Origin: an uncultured Eubacteriales bacterium
GTDB lineage: Bacteria; Bacillota; Clostridia; Oscillospirales; Oscillospiraceae
Assembly (NCBI GenBank): GCA_905201305.1
Contig: CAJKNS010000157.1
Location: 1-5,901, forward strand
Direction: 5' to 3'
DNA length: 5,901 nucleotides
Below the pieces are notes generated by a model. It searched no databases and was not told the origin of the DNA. It worked only from the letters and a program-made list of their open reading frames with translations. The translations under genes were made by a program, and so were the position numbers. Below are positions 1-5,832 of the stretch, one piece after another. Position 1 is the stretch's first letter. Each line of letters begins with the position of its first letter.

Positions 1-524
1 GACCCGATGGTTCGGATTACTACGGCTGGGCGCGGCTGATTCATTCCGGAAAAATCAAAAAATACATCGGTTCCCATGTGGGCTCCAATCCCGAAGCCGG
101 GGAGAAGTGGGCAAAGGGAGAGCTGACGGTGGATCTGCTGCCTCAGGGCTCCATGGCGGAGATGATCCGTGCCGGCGGCATGGGAATCCCGGGAATTCTG
201 ACTGCCACCGGTATCGGTACCCTGGTGGAGGAAAGCCCCTGGGTGGACCGGAAGATGACCGTTGCAGGCAAGGACTATCTGCTGATGAAGCCCATCCACG
301 CGGATTTTGCGGTGATTTCCGGCTATCTGGTGGATAAAAAAGGCAACATCTGGTACAAGGGTACCACCCGAAATTTTGCACCGCTGATGGCAATGGCTGC
401 GGATACCGTCATTGTGGAGGCGGAGAAAATTGTAGAGCCGGGAGAGATTCCCCCTGAAAATGTGGCAACTCCGGGCATTTTGGTGGACTATATCGTACTG
501 CGGGAGGGAAACGACAATGGATAA
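1..524 (+). CDS. Acyl-CoA:acetate/3-ketoacid CoA-transferase, subunit A (5' truncated)
   Basis: This is the C-terminal 173 residues of the alpha subunit of a family I CoA-transferase, which moves CoA between short-chain acyl-CoAs and acids such as acetate or acetoacetate. The open frame runs in from the left edge (codons from base 3), so the start and the N-terminal Gly-rich signature, roughly 45 residues, lie outside the window. Visible family landmarks are KKYIGSHVGSNPE near the left edge, LLPQGSMAEMIRAGG, an ILTATGIGT segment, the KDYLLMKPIHADFA region, TTRNFAPLMAMAADTVIVEAE, and a terminal TPGILVDYIV. It is followed immediately by subunit B with an 8-base overlap, the usual arrangement for translationally coupled subunits. 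The family assignment is firm. The physiological substrate (acetoacetate, butyrate, propionate or another acid) cannot be read from the sequence, so I give no ato/sco/ctf symbol. Confidence 0.93.
   Translation, partial: PDGSDYYGWARLIHSGKIKKYIGSHVGSNPEAGEKWAKGELTVDLLPQGSMAEMIRAGGMGIPGILTATGIGTLVEESPWVDRKMTVAGKDYLLMKPIHADFAVISGYLVDKKGNIWYKGTTRNFAPLMAMAADTVIVEAEKIVEPGEIPPENVATPGILVDYIVLREGNDNG
502..508 (+). promoter_or_regulatory. Ribosome binding site for CoA-transferase subunit B
   Basis: GGGAGGG lies 8 bases upstream of the ATG at 517, inside the last codons of subunit A. It decides the start: an in-frame ATG at 460 would extend the protein by 19 residues but lies deep in subunit A and would add residues that are not family-like. 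Confidence 0.8.
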
Positions 525-1200
525 GCAGAGAGCCAAGGATATCATTGCCTGCCGCTGCGCCCAGGAGCTGAAGGACGGCTATGTGGTCAATCTGGGCATT
601 GGAATTCCCACCCAATGCGCCCGGTATTTCCCTGAGGGCGTGGATATTACCCTCCATGCGGAGCTGGGACTCATCGGTCAGGGACCTGCGCCTACCCCGG
701 AGCAGGCGGACCCTCTCCATGTGGTGGACGCCTCCGGCAATCCTGCCACCATCATTCCCGGCGGTGCTATTGTGGATTCCGCCACCAATTTCGGCTTGAT
801 TCGCGGCGGGCATGTGGACGCCTGCGTTTTGGGCGCACTGGAGGCGGATGCCGAGGGCAGCTTCGGCAACTGGCTGATTCCCGGAAAAAAGCTCACGGGG
901 ATGGGCGGCGCCATGGACCTGGTGAACGGCTCCAAAACGGTGATTCTCGCCATGATCCACACCCAGGGAGACAAGCCCAAAATCGTGGAGAAGTGCACCC
1001 TGCCGCTCACCGGCTACAAAGTGGTGGACATGATCGTCACGGAGCTTTGCGTGCTGAAGGTAACGCCGGAGGGACTGGAGCTGGCGGAATATAACCCGGA
1101 GCTGGGTGACCGGGACACTGCGGTTCGGATCATTCAGGAGAAAACCGCAGCCAAGCTGCATATTGCCTCGGATCTGAAGCCCATGCGGCTGCCGGACTGA
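517..1200 (+). CDS. Acyl-CoA:acetate/3-ketoacid CoA-transferase, subunit B
   Basis: This is the complete 227-residue beta subunit, normal for the family. It supplies the catalytic glutamate that forms the enzyme-CoA thioester in family I CoA-transferases. Seen in the sequence: the NLGIGIPT motif at residues 25-32, the catalytic-site segment LHAELGLIG at 46-54 with Glu49, a GGAIVDSATNFGLIRGGHVD stretch, ANW-type GNWLIPGKKLTGMGG, and the C-terminal KCTLPLTGYKVVDMIVTEL. The start at 517 is chosen for its ribosome binding site and its ATG-in-stop overlap with subunit A (bases 517-524), which suggests coupled translation and a heteromeric enzyme. One oddity is that the usual Ser-Glu-Asn-Gly around the catalytic Glu reads Ala-Glu-Leu-Gly. 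The gene ends at TGA and is followed within 20 bases by a strong terminator, so it is the last gene of its operon. The family is certain and the substrate unknown. Confidence 0.94.
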   Translation: MDKQRAKDIIACRCAQELKDGYVVNLGIGIPTQCARYFPEGVDITLHAELGLIGQGPAPTPEQADPLHVVDASGNPATIIPGGAIVDSATNFGLIRGGHVDACVLGALEADAEGSFGNWLIPGKKLTGMGGAMDLVNGSKTVILAMIHTQGDKPKIVEKCTLPLTGYKVVDMIVTELCVLKVTPEGLELAEYNPELGDRDTAVRIIQEKTAAKLHIASDLKPMRLPD

Positions 1201-1219
1201 ATGGAAGTACGGAGTCATT

Positions 1220-1269
1220 GCGTCGTTTCTTTGTCGGAAGAAATTCTGACAGAGAGACGGCGCTTTTTT
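1220..1269 (+). terminator. Intrinsic terminator of the CoA-transferase operon
   Basis: Bases 1220-1239 can pair with 1244-1263 as an uninterrupted 20-pair stem (four of the pairs are G-T wobbles) closed by a GAAA tetraloop at 1240-1243. Six T residues follow directly at 1264-1269. It begins 20 bases after the subunit B stop codon. A GNRA loop, long stem and immediate T run make it a textbook Rho-independent terminator. The stem is longer than most. Confidence 0.93.
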
Positions 1270-1303
1270 GCGCACATTTTGGGGGATTTTGGACAAACTG
1301 ATG

Positions 1304-1316
1304 AATGAAATTCATT
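1304..1316. repeat. 13-base inverted repeat upstream of the oxidoreductase promoter
   Basis: AATGAA and TTCATT are perfect inverted arms around a single central A. The site is centred about 62 bases upstream of the predicted transcription start of the oxidoreductase. The position and symmetry fit a binding site for a dimeric regulator, but it matches no operator consensus that I recognise. Confidence 0.4.
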
Positions 1317-1336
1317 ATACAATGACCAAACTCCGC

Positions 1337-1365
1337 TTTTCACAGGGTTTTCCCTATGGTATAAT
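1337..1365 (+). promoter_or_regulatory. Predicted sigma-70/SigA promoter with extended -10 for the oxidoreductase
   Basis: A perfect TATAAT lies at 1360-1365 and is preceded by TGG, giving an extended -10 (TGn). Seventeen bases upstream is TTTTCA at 1337-1342, which matches four of six -35 positions. Transcription would start near base 1372 and give a leader of about 70 bases before the ATG at 1443. No other sequence in the intergenic region is as good. A weaker candidate, TGGACA (1290-1295) with CATTAT (1313-1318), also exists. Confidence 0.8.
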
Positions 1366-1382
1366 GAATAAAACGCCATGAT

Positions 1383-1403
1383 AATCCGGGAAAACTCTGG
1401 ATT
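1383..1403 (+). other. Leader hairpin in the oxidoreductase 5' untranslated region
   Basis: Bases 1383-1390 pair with 1396-1403 (eight pairs, two of them G-T) around a five-base AAAAC loop. It has no T run, so it is not a terminator. It falls in the predicted 70-base leader and may stabilise the mRNA. A smaller CCGC/GCGG hairpin (1416-1419 with 1423-1426, loop TAT) follows and touches the 5' edge of the ribosome binding site. Confidence 0.4.
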
Positions 1404-1442
1404 TGGCAAAAAACTCCGCTATGCGGGAAAGGAATACATACT

Positions 1443-3590
1443 ATGGAACTGAAATACAGCGCACTGCTCAGCCCCATTAAGATCGGCAATATGGTGCTGC
1501 GGAACCGGATGCTTTCTTCCGCTTCCACGCCCCATTTCCTTCAGGGCACTGAGAAAAACCCCACCGAGAAGGTGATCCAGCACTTTGCTAACCGTGCAAA
1601 GAACGGCGCCGCTCTGGTTACCATTAACCACCTCTATGAGAAGTCCATGCCGGTGATGGGTCGGGCACTGGACAACACCCCCTGCCACTTTAACCTGTTT
1701 GACCTCAACGATGCCAACGCACAGGACTACTTCTGTAAGCTGCTGGACGCCATCCATTTCTATGGCTCCAAGACCTGTGCTTATATCATGAGCCCCGCCA
1801 ACATGCAGGGCGGCATGGGCATGCCTTCCGGTGCACCCGGCGGCGATAAGGGACCCGGCGGTCCTGGCGGTCCCGGTGCTCCCGGCGCAGGTCCCGAGGG
1901 TGCAGGCGGTCCTCCCGCTGATATGCCTCCCATGCCCATGGAGGATACGAGCCCCAAGCATAAGGACTTCGGCGTAGAGGGGGCCGACGGCGACCTCCAT
2001 GCTCAGATGGACGGCGGTCCCCAGCAGTCCCCCTCCTCCTACACCAAGGAGTATCTCCAGGCTATGATCGAGGACTATGCTCAGCAGGCAAAGGATCTTA
2101 AGGCGCTGGGCTTTGATATGGTCTCCGTTTACTGCTGCTATCGGAACAACCCCATGGCAAAGCTGCTGTCCCCCATCACCAATGACCGTACCGACGAATA
2201 TGGTGCCGAGAGCGTCGAGACTCGCGGTCGCTACATGGTTGAGATGTTCACCGCACTGCGGAAGGCAGTGGGCAAGGGCTTCCCCCTGGAGTGCGTACTC
2301 AGCGTAGACGAGGAAGAGTTCGGCGGCTACACCAAGGAAGACACCATTCAGCTGGCAAAGATGATGGAGGGCGTCTGCGATATCTTCCATCTCCGTTCCG
2401 GCGATATGGACCCCCAGCATCCCCTGGGCTTCACCTCCACCGAGGAAAAGCCTGCTCCCTACATCGACGCCATGAGCTATGTATGTAAAGAGATCAAGAA
2501 GCGCGGCATTCAGATGACCGTTGCTGCTTCCGCCGGGTTCCAGGACCCCGAGATTGCCAACAATCTGGTTGCAGACGGCGGCGCTGACCTTATCTACATG
2601 GCACGCAGCTGGATCAACAACCCCGATTACGGTCAGAAGGTCTATGAGGGCCGCAAGGAAGACATCGTTCCCTGCGTCCGCTGCAACAAGTGTCACGTGC
2701 CCAACGGTCCCGACCTGTTCCGCACGGTCTGCACCGTCAACCCCATCGTTGGCATGGAGGACCGGATTGCGACCATGGTGAGACCCGTTGGCGAGAAGCG
2801 CAAGGTTGCCGTTGTAGGCGGCGGTCCTGCCGGTATGGAGTTCGCACGGATCTGCGCACAGCGCGGCCATGACGTAACCCTGTACGAGAAATCCGGTGAG
2901 CTGGGCGGTATGCTGAAGCACGCTAAGTATCCCTCCTTCAAGTGGCCCCTGCGTCAGTTCATGGACTACATGATTAAGGAAATGGACAAGCTGGGCGTTC
3001 ACGTCAAGCTGAATACCACCGCAACCCGCGAGATGCTGGAGAAGGAGAACTATCAGGTTCTGGCACTGGCACTGGGCGCTGAGCCCTCCAGCCTGCCTCT
3101 GCCCGGCAAGGATGGCGACAACGTTTCCTACGCTGCCAACATCTACGGTCATGAGGACACCCTGGGCAAGAACGTTACCATCATCGGCGGCGGCGAGATC
3201 GGCGTGGAAACCGGTCTGTATCTGGCAGAGCTGGGTCATCTGGTCACCGTGCTGGAGATGCAGTATGACCTGATTCTGGACGCGCCTCATGCCCACTACC
3301 GCAACATGGTGGTGAACTACTGGCGTCACACCGCCAACTTCGCTTATCAGGCTGGCGTCAAGTGCACTGCCATTGATTCCGACGGCGTTCGCTATCTGGA
3401 CCCCAACGGCGTGGAGCAGAAGCAGCAGGCAGACAATGTGCTGCTGGCAATCGGCATGAAGTCCAAGCAGGACGAAGCAATGGAGCTGGCAAAGGCGGTT
3501 CCCGTAAGCTATGTGATCGGCGACTGCGACAAGCCCGGCAACGTGCAGAAGTGCATGCGCTCTGCATTTGGCATTGCAACCCAGATCTAA
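1443..3590 (+). CDS. Fe-S flavin NAD(P)H-dependent enoate reductase (Old Yellow Enzyme / 2,4-dienoyl-CoA reductase family)
   Basis: This is a complete 715-residue cytoplasmic oxidoreductase, somewhat longer than the roughly 640-680 residues usual for the family. Domains in order are: an FMN-binding TIM barrel (about 1-400) opening with LLSPIKIGNMVLRNRM and including LLSPITNDRTDEYG and GADLIYMAR; a [4Fe-4S] site with Cys411, Cys414, Cys417 and Cys430; an FAD-binding Rossmann motif GGGPAG at 459-464; and a nucleotide-binding GGGEIG at 582-587. Relatives pass electrons from NAD(P)H through FAD and the cluster to FMN and reduce an activated C=C bond. The extra length is a Gly/Pro/Met-rich segment at about 123-166. 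Where many relatives have HxxH in the barrel, this protein has Tyr230-Cys-Cys-Tyr233. The start at ATG 1443 is supported by GGGAAAGGA at 1425-1433 and by the conserved N-terminus. The gene appears to be transcribed alone. Lys is almost always AAG, suggesting high expression. The substrate is unknown; a dienoyl-CoA, cinnamate-like, steroid or other enone are all possible. Confidence 0.93.
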   Translation: MELKYSALLSPIKIGNMVLRNRMLSSASTPHFLQGTEKNPTEKVIQHFANRAKNGAALVTINHLYEKSMPVMGRALDNTPCHFNLFDLNDANAQDYFCKLLDAIHFYGSKTCAYIMSPANMQGGMGMPSGAPGGDKGPGGPGGPGAPGAGPEGAGGPPADMPPMPMEDTSPKHKDFGVEGADGDLHAQMDGGPQQSPSSYTKEYLQAMIEDYAQQAKDLKALGFDMVSVYCCYRNNPMAKLLSPITNDRTDEYGAESVETRGRYMVEMFTALRKAVGKGFPLECVLSVDEEEFGGYTKEDTIQLAKMMEGVCDIFHLRSGDMDPQHPLGFTSTEEKPAPYIDAMSYVCKEIKKRGIQMTVAASAGFQDPEIANNLVADGGADLIYMARSWINNPDYGQKVYEGRKEDIVPCVRCNKCHVPNGPDLFRTVCTVNPIVGMEDRIATMVRPVGEKRKVAVVGGGPAGMEFARICAQRGHDVTLYEKSGELGGMLKHAKYPSFKWPLRQFMDYMIKEMDKLGVHVKLNTTATREMLEKENYQVLALALGAEPSSLPLPGKDGDNVSYAANIYGHEDTLGKNVTIIGGGEIGVETGLYLAELGHLVTVLEMQYDLILDAPHAHYRNMVVNYWRHTANFAYQAGVKCTAIDSDGVRYLDPNGVEQKQQADNVLLAIGMKSKQDEAMELAKAVPVSYVIGDCDKPGNVQKCMRSAFGIATQI
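1851..1886 (+). repeat. Imperfect 9-base tandem repeat encoding Gly-Pro-Gly units
   Basis: Four consecutive 9-base units (1851-1859, 1860-1868, 1869-1877, 1878-1886) encode GPG, GPG, GPG and APG at residues 137-148 of the oxidoreductase. The units differ mainly at third codon positions. This is the core of a longer Gly/Pro/Met-rich segment (residues about 123-166) and could vary in copy number between strains. Confidence 0.75.
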
Positions 3591-3620
3591 TGTGGTATTG
3601 CCCTAGGTCGAAATAAATAC

Positions 3621-3656
3621 AAAAACTGCACGTCGTTTTTCGGCGTGCAGTTTTTT
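3621..3656. terminator. Bidirectional intrinsic terminator between convergent genes
   Basis: Bases 3626-3635 pair with 3641-3650 (ten pairs, one G-T on the plus strand) around a TTTTT loop. The stem is preceded by AAAAA (3621-3625) and followed by TTTTTT (3651-3656), so either strand gives a GC-rich hairpin with a U tract. It lies 30 bases after the oxidoreductase stop and also serves as the likely end of the pgk-tpiA-eno transcript on the minus strand. Confidence 0.92.
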
Positions 3657-3690
3657 GCCCCCGGTACAGGAAATTCTGAACCGGGGGCAA
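3655..3690. repeat. 36-base palindrome next to the terminator
   Basis: Bases 3655-3665 and 3680-3690 are perfect 11-base inverted arms (TTGCCCCCGGT / ACCGGGGGCAA). The 14-base interior is itself partly symmetric (CAG...CTG). Neither strand has a T run after it, so it is not a classical terminator by itself. On the minus strand it lies between the eno stop codon and the bidirectional terminator, and it shares two bases (3655-3656) with the latter. It may protect the 3' end of the eno mRNA or bind a protein. Confidence 0.75.
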
Positions 3691-3711
3691 ATCATATCTT
3701 CTCAGATGAAA

Positions 3712-5013
3712 TTACTTGGAGAGATTGAAGAACGCAGCCTTGCCCAGATACTGAGCGGACTCGTCCAGTTCTTCCTCGATCCGCAGCAGCTGATTGTACT
3801 TGGCAACCCGGTCTGTGCGGGAGGGAGCACCGGTCTTGATCTGACCGGCGTTCATGGCAACCACCAGGTCGGCAATGGTGGTGTCCTCAGTCTCACCGGA
3901 GCGATGAGAAACCACTGCGGTGTAGCCGGCACGGTTGGCGCGCTGAATGGTGTCCAGAGTTTCAGTGAGGGTGCCGATCTGGTTGACCTTAATGAGCACG
4001 CTGTTGCAGACGCCCAGAGAAATGCCCTTGTTGACGCGCTCTACATTGGTGACGAACAGGTCATCGCCCACCAGCTGAACCCGATCGCCCAGCGCGTCGG
4101 TGAGCATCTTCCAGCCTTCCCAGTCGTTTTCGCCCATGCCGTCCTCAATGGAGATGATGGGGTACTTCTCCACAAAGCCCTGATACATGGAAACCATTTC
4201 CTCACGGGTCATGGTTTTCTTTGCCTTGGGAAGATCGTAGCAGCCGGTTTCCTCGTTGTACCAGTCGGAAACGGCACCGTCGATGGCAATCATAAAGTCG
4301 TCATAGGGCTTGTAGCCGCACTCCTCCACTGCCTTGACAATGGCAATCAGCGCATCCTCGTCCCGCGCCAGGTTGGGCGCATAGCCGCCCTCATCGCCGA
4401 CACCGGCAGCGGGGGTGCCCATCTCTTTCAGGACGGTTTTCAGCTTGTGGAAGACCTCTGCGCACATTCTCAGGGCATCGCTCCAGCTCTTTGCACCCAC
4501 AGGCATGACCATGAACTCCTGAATATCCACATTGTTGGTGGCATGTGCACCGCCGTTGAGGATGTTCATCATGGGAACAGGCAGCACCTTGGCGTTGACG
4601 CCGCCGATGTAACGGTACAGGGGAATGCACAGGGAGTCCGCTGCGGCATGTGCCACTGCCATGGATACGGCAAGAATGGCGTTGGCGCCCAGACGGGACT
4701 TGTTGGGGGTGCCGTCCAGCTCGATCATGGTCTGGTCAATCTCGGTCTGGTTCAGGGCGTTGAGCCCCACAATGGCTTCGGCAATTTCGGTGTTGACGTT
4801 GGTGACTGCCTTCATCACTGCCTTGCCGCCGTATTCGTCACCGCCGTCCCGAAGCTCGCAGGCTTCATAAACGCCGGTGGAGGCGCCGGAGGGAACTGCG
4901 GCACGACCTACCGAACCGTCCTCCAGATAAACCTCGGCTTCCACCGTGGGATTGCCGCGGGAATCGAGGACCTGACGGGCAACGACATCAATGATTTCAA
5001 GATACTGTTTCAT
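3712..5013 (-). CDS. eno: Enolase (phosphopyruvate hydratase)
   Basis: Enolase interconverts 2-phosphoglycerate and phosphoenolpyruvate in cytoplasmic glycolysis. The 433-residue length is standard. Visible landmarks are the N-terminal VLDSRGNPTVE (15-25) and the mobile-loop PSGAST (41-46). The substrate-binding His157 lies in GGAHATNN, with Glu166 in QEFM. The catalytic Glu208 is in GDEGG. The Mg ligands are Asp245, Glu290 (SIED) and Asp317 (GDD). The signature LIKVNQIGTLTET (340-352) carries the catalytic base Lys342, followed by His370-Arg371-Ser372 and Lys393. All key residues are present, so the enzyme should be active. The ATG at 5013 is preceded by AGGAGGAG at 5021-5028 on the minus strand, seven bases away. 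It lies 23 bases after tpiA and is almost certainly cotranscribed with it. It is the last gene of the operon and ends before the shared terminator. Confidence 0.98.
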   Translation of the reverse strand: MKQYLEIIDVVARQVLDSRGNPTVEAEVYLEDGSVGRAAVPSGASTGVYEACELRDGGDEYGGKAVMKAVTNVNTEIAEAIVGLNALNQTEIDQTMIELDGTPNKSRLGANAILAVSMAVAHAAADSLCIPLYRYIGGVNAKVLPVPMMNILNGGAHATNNVDIQEFMVMPVGAKSWSDALRMCAEVFHKLKTVLKEMGTPAAGVGDEGGYAPNLARDEDALIAIVKAVEECGYKPYDDFMIAIDGAVSDWYNEETGCYDLPKAKKTMTREEMVSMYQGFVEKYPIISIEDGMGENDWEGWKMLTDALGDRVQLVGDDLFVTNVERVNKGISLGVCNSVLIKVNQIGTLTETLDTIQRANRAGYTAVVSHRSGETEDTTIADLVVAMNAGQIKTGAPSRTDRVAKYNQLLRIEEELDESAQYLGKAAFFNLSK

Positions 5014-5036
5014 GGGAATGCTCCTCCTAAGTAAAG

Positions 5037-5813
5037 TTAGTCCGTTTCCTGATTGGCTGCGTGGATAATGCGGACGAATTTTTCGGGGTCCAGAGATGCG
5101 CCGCCGATGAGACCGCCGTCGATATCCGGCTGCGCCAGAAGGCTTTCGGCGTTTTTGTCATTCATGGAGCCGCCATAGAGAATCGAAGTTGCCCGGGCAG
5201 TTTTTGCGGAGGACAGCTTGCGGATGACGGTGCGGATGTGCTGACAGACCTCCTCTGCCTCCTGAGGAGAAGCGGTCAGTCCGGTGCCAATTGCCCAGAT
5301 GGGCTCATAGGCGACGATGATCCGGCGCAGCTGCTCGGGGACGATGCCGGCAAAGGCGGATTTCAGCTGCATGGTGATATGCTCAAATGTAACGCCGGTT
5401 TCCCGCTGCTGGAGGCTTTCGCCTACGCAGACAATGGGAGTCAGTCCGGCTGCCAGGGCGGCGGTCAGCTTTGCATTGACGTCCTGATCGGTTTCCCCCA
5501 GGGCACGGCGCTCAGAGTGACCCAGAATCACGTATTTTACGCCTGCGTCCACCAGCATGGGTGCGCTGATTTCGCCGGTGTAGGCGCCAAAGGTTTCGGC
5601 ATGCATGTTCTCTGCGCCGATGCCCACCCGGGTATCCTTCAGGGCTTTGACGCCTGCGGGGATACAGATGGCGGGCATGCACAGCACCACCTCGCACCAG
5701 CGACCCTTGGGCAGCAGACGCTTGAGCTCTGCCCCAAAGGCGCGGGTTTCGGTGGGAGTCTTGTTCATTTTCCAGTTGGCTGCAATAACAGTCTTCCTGT
5801 ATTTGTGGTTCAT
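5037..5813 (-). CDS. tpiA: Triosephosphate isomerase
   Basis: This enzyme interconverts dihydroxyacetone phosphate and glyceraldehyde 3-phosphate. The 258-residue protein is close to the usual 250. Visible are the N-terminal AANWKMNK with Asn13 and Lys15, the electrophile His99 in YVILGHSERR, the conserved Cys129 in PIVCVGE, the catalytic base Glu170 in AYEPIWAIGTG with loop 6 at 171-178, and the phosphate-binding YGGS (213-216) and GGLIGGASL (233-241). The active site is complete. The start is the third of three closely spaced ATGs: the two upstream ones (5819-5821 and 5816-5818) share one frame and hit a stop at once. AGGAGGG at 5822-5828 lies eight bases from the chosen ATG. The gene sits 19 bases after pgk and 23 before eno on the same strand, consistent with one glycolytic transcript whose promoter is beyond the right edge. 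Confidence 0.98.
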   Translation of the reverse strand: MNHKYRKTVIAANWKMNKTPTETRAFGAELKRLLPKGRWCEVVLCMPAICIPAGVKALKDTRVGIGAENMHAETFGAYTGEISAPMLVDAGVKYVILGHSERRALGETDQDVNAKLTAALAAGLTPIVCVGESLQQRETGVTFEHITMQLKSAFAGIVPEQLRRIIVAYEPIWAIGTGLTASPQEAEEVCQHIRTVIRKLSSAKTARATSILYGGSMNDKNAESLLAQPDIDGGLIGGASLDPEKFVRIIHAANQETD

Positions 5814-5821
5814 AACATCAT

Positions 5822-5828
5822 CCCTCCT
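5822..5828 (-). promoter_or_regulatory. Ribosome binding site for tpiA
   Basis: On the minus strand this reads AGGAGGG, a near-perfect Shine-Dalgarno sequence. It is eight bases from the ATG at 5811-5813 but abuts the two out-of-frame ATGs at 5816-5821, so spacing favours the third ATG. Confidence 0.85.
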
Positions 5829-5832
5829 ATGC

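Noticed and set aside
409..1296. A 295-codon open frame antisense to the CoA-transferase genes
   Set aside because: It spans the terminator and both family-confirmed subunits, has no family motif, and has no ribosome binding site that I can see.
1201..1308. A 35-codon frame whose ATG directly follows the subunit B stop
   Set aside because: It runs through the intrinsic terminator, has no ribosome binding site and no recognisable sequence features.
1419..3329. A very long open frame (636 codons) antisense to the oxidoreductase
   Set aside because: It is rich in His, Leu, Val and Gly with no recognisable motif. It mirrors the codon bias of the plus-strand gene, whose family assignment is certain, and crosses that gene's start region.
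1443..3590. Assigning the oxidoreductase to bilirubin reductase, BaiCD/BaiH or steroid reductase
   Set aside because: All belong to the same broad family, but I see no diagnostic active-site motif for any of them and no neighbouring pathway genes, so a specific substrate cannot be supported.
3694..3708. Small ATCT/AGAT hairpin just after the eno stop
   Set aside because: It has only four or five weak pairs with no T run, which is expected by chance.
3655..5034. A 459-codon open frame antisense to eno
   Set aside because: Enolase on the other strand has all catalytic residues. The antisense frame starts inside the terminator hairpins and shows only a low-complexity composition created by enolase codon use.
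5810..5821. A Met-Met-Leu mini-frame whose TGA overlaps the tpiA ATG (possible upstream leader peptide)
   Set aside because: Its ATGs lie directly against or only three bases from the Shine-Dalgarno sequence, too close for initiation. It is more likely a chance product of the spacer.
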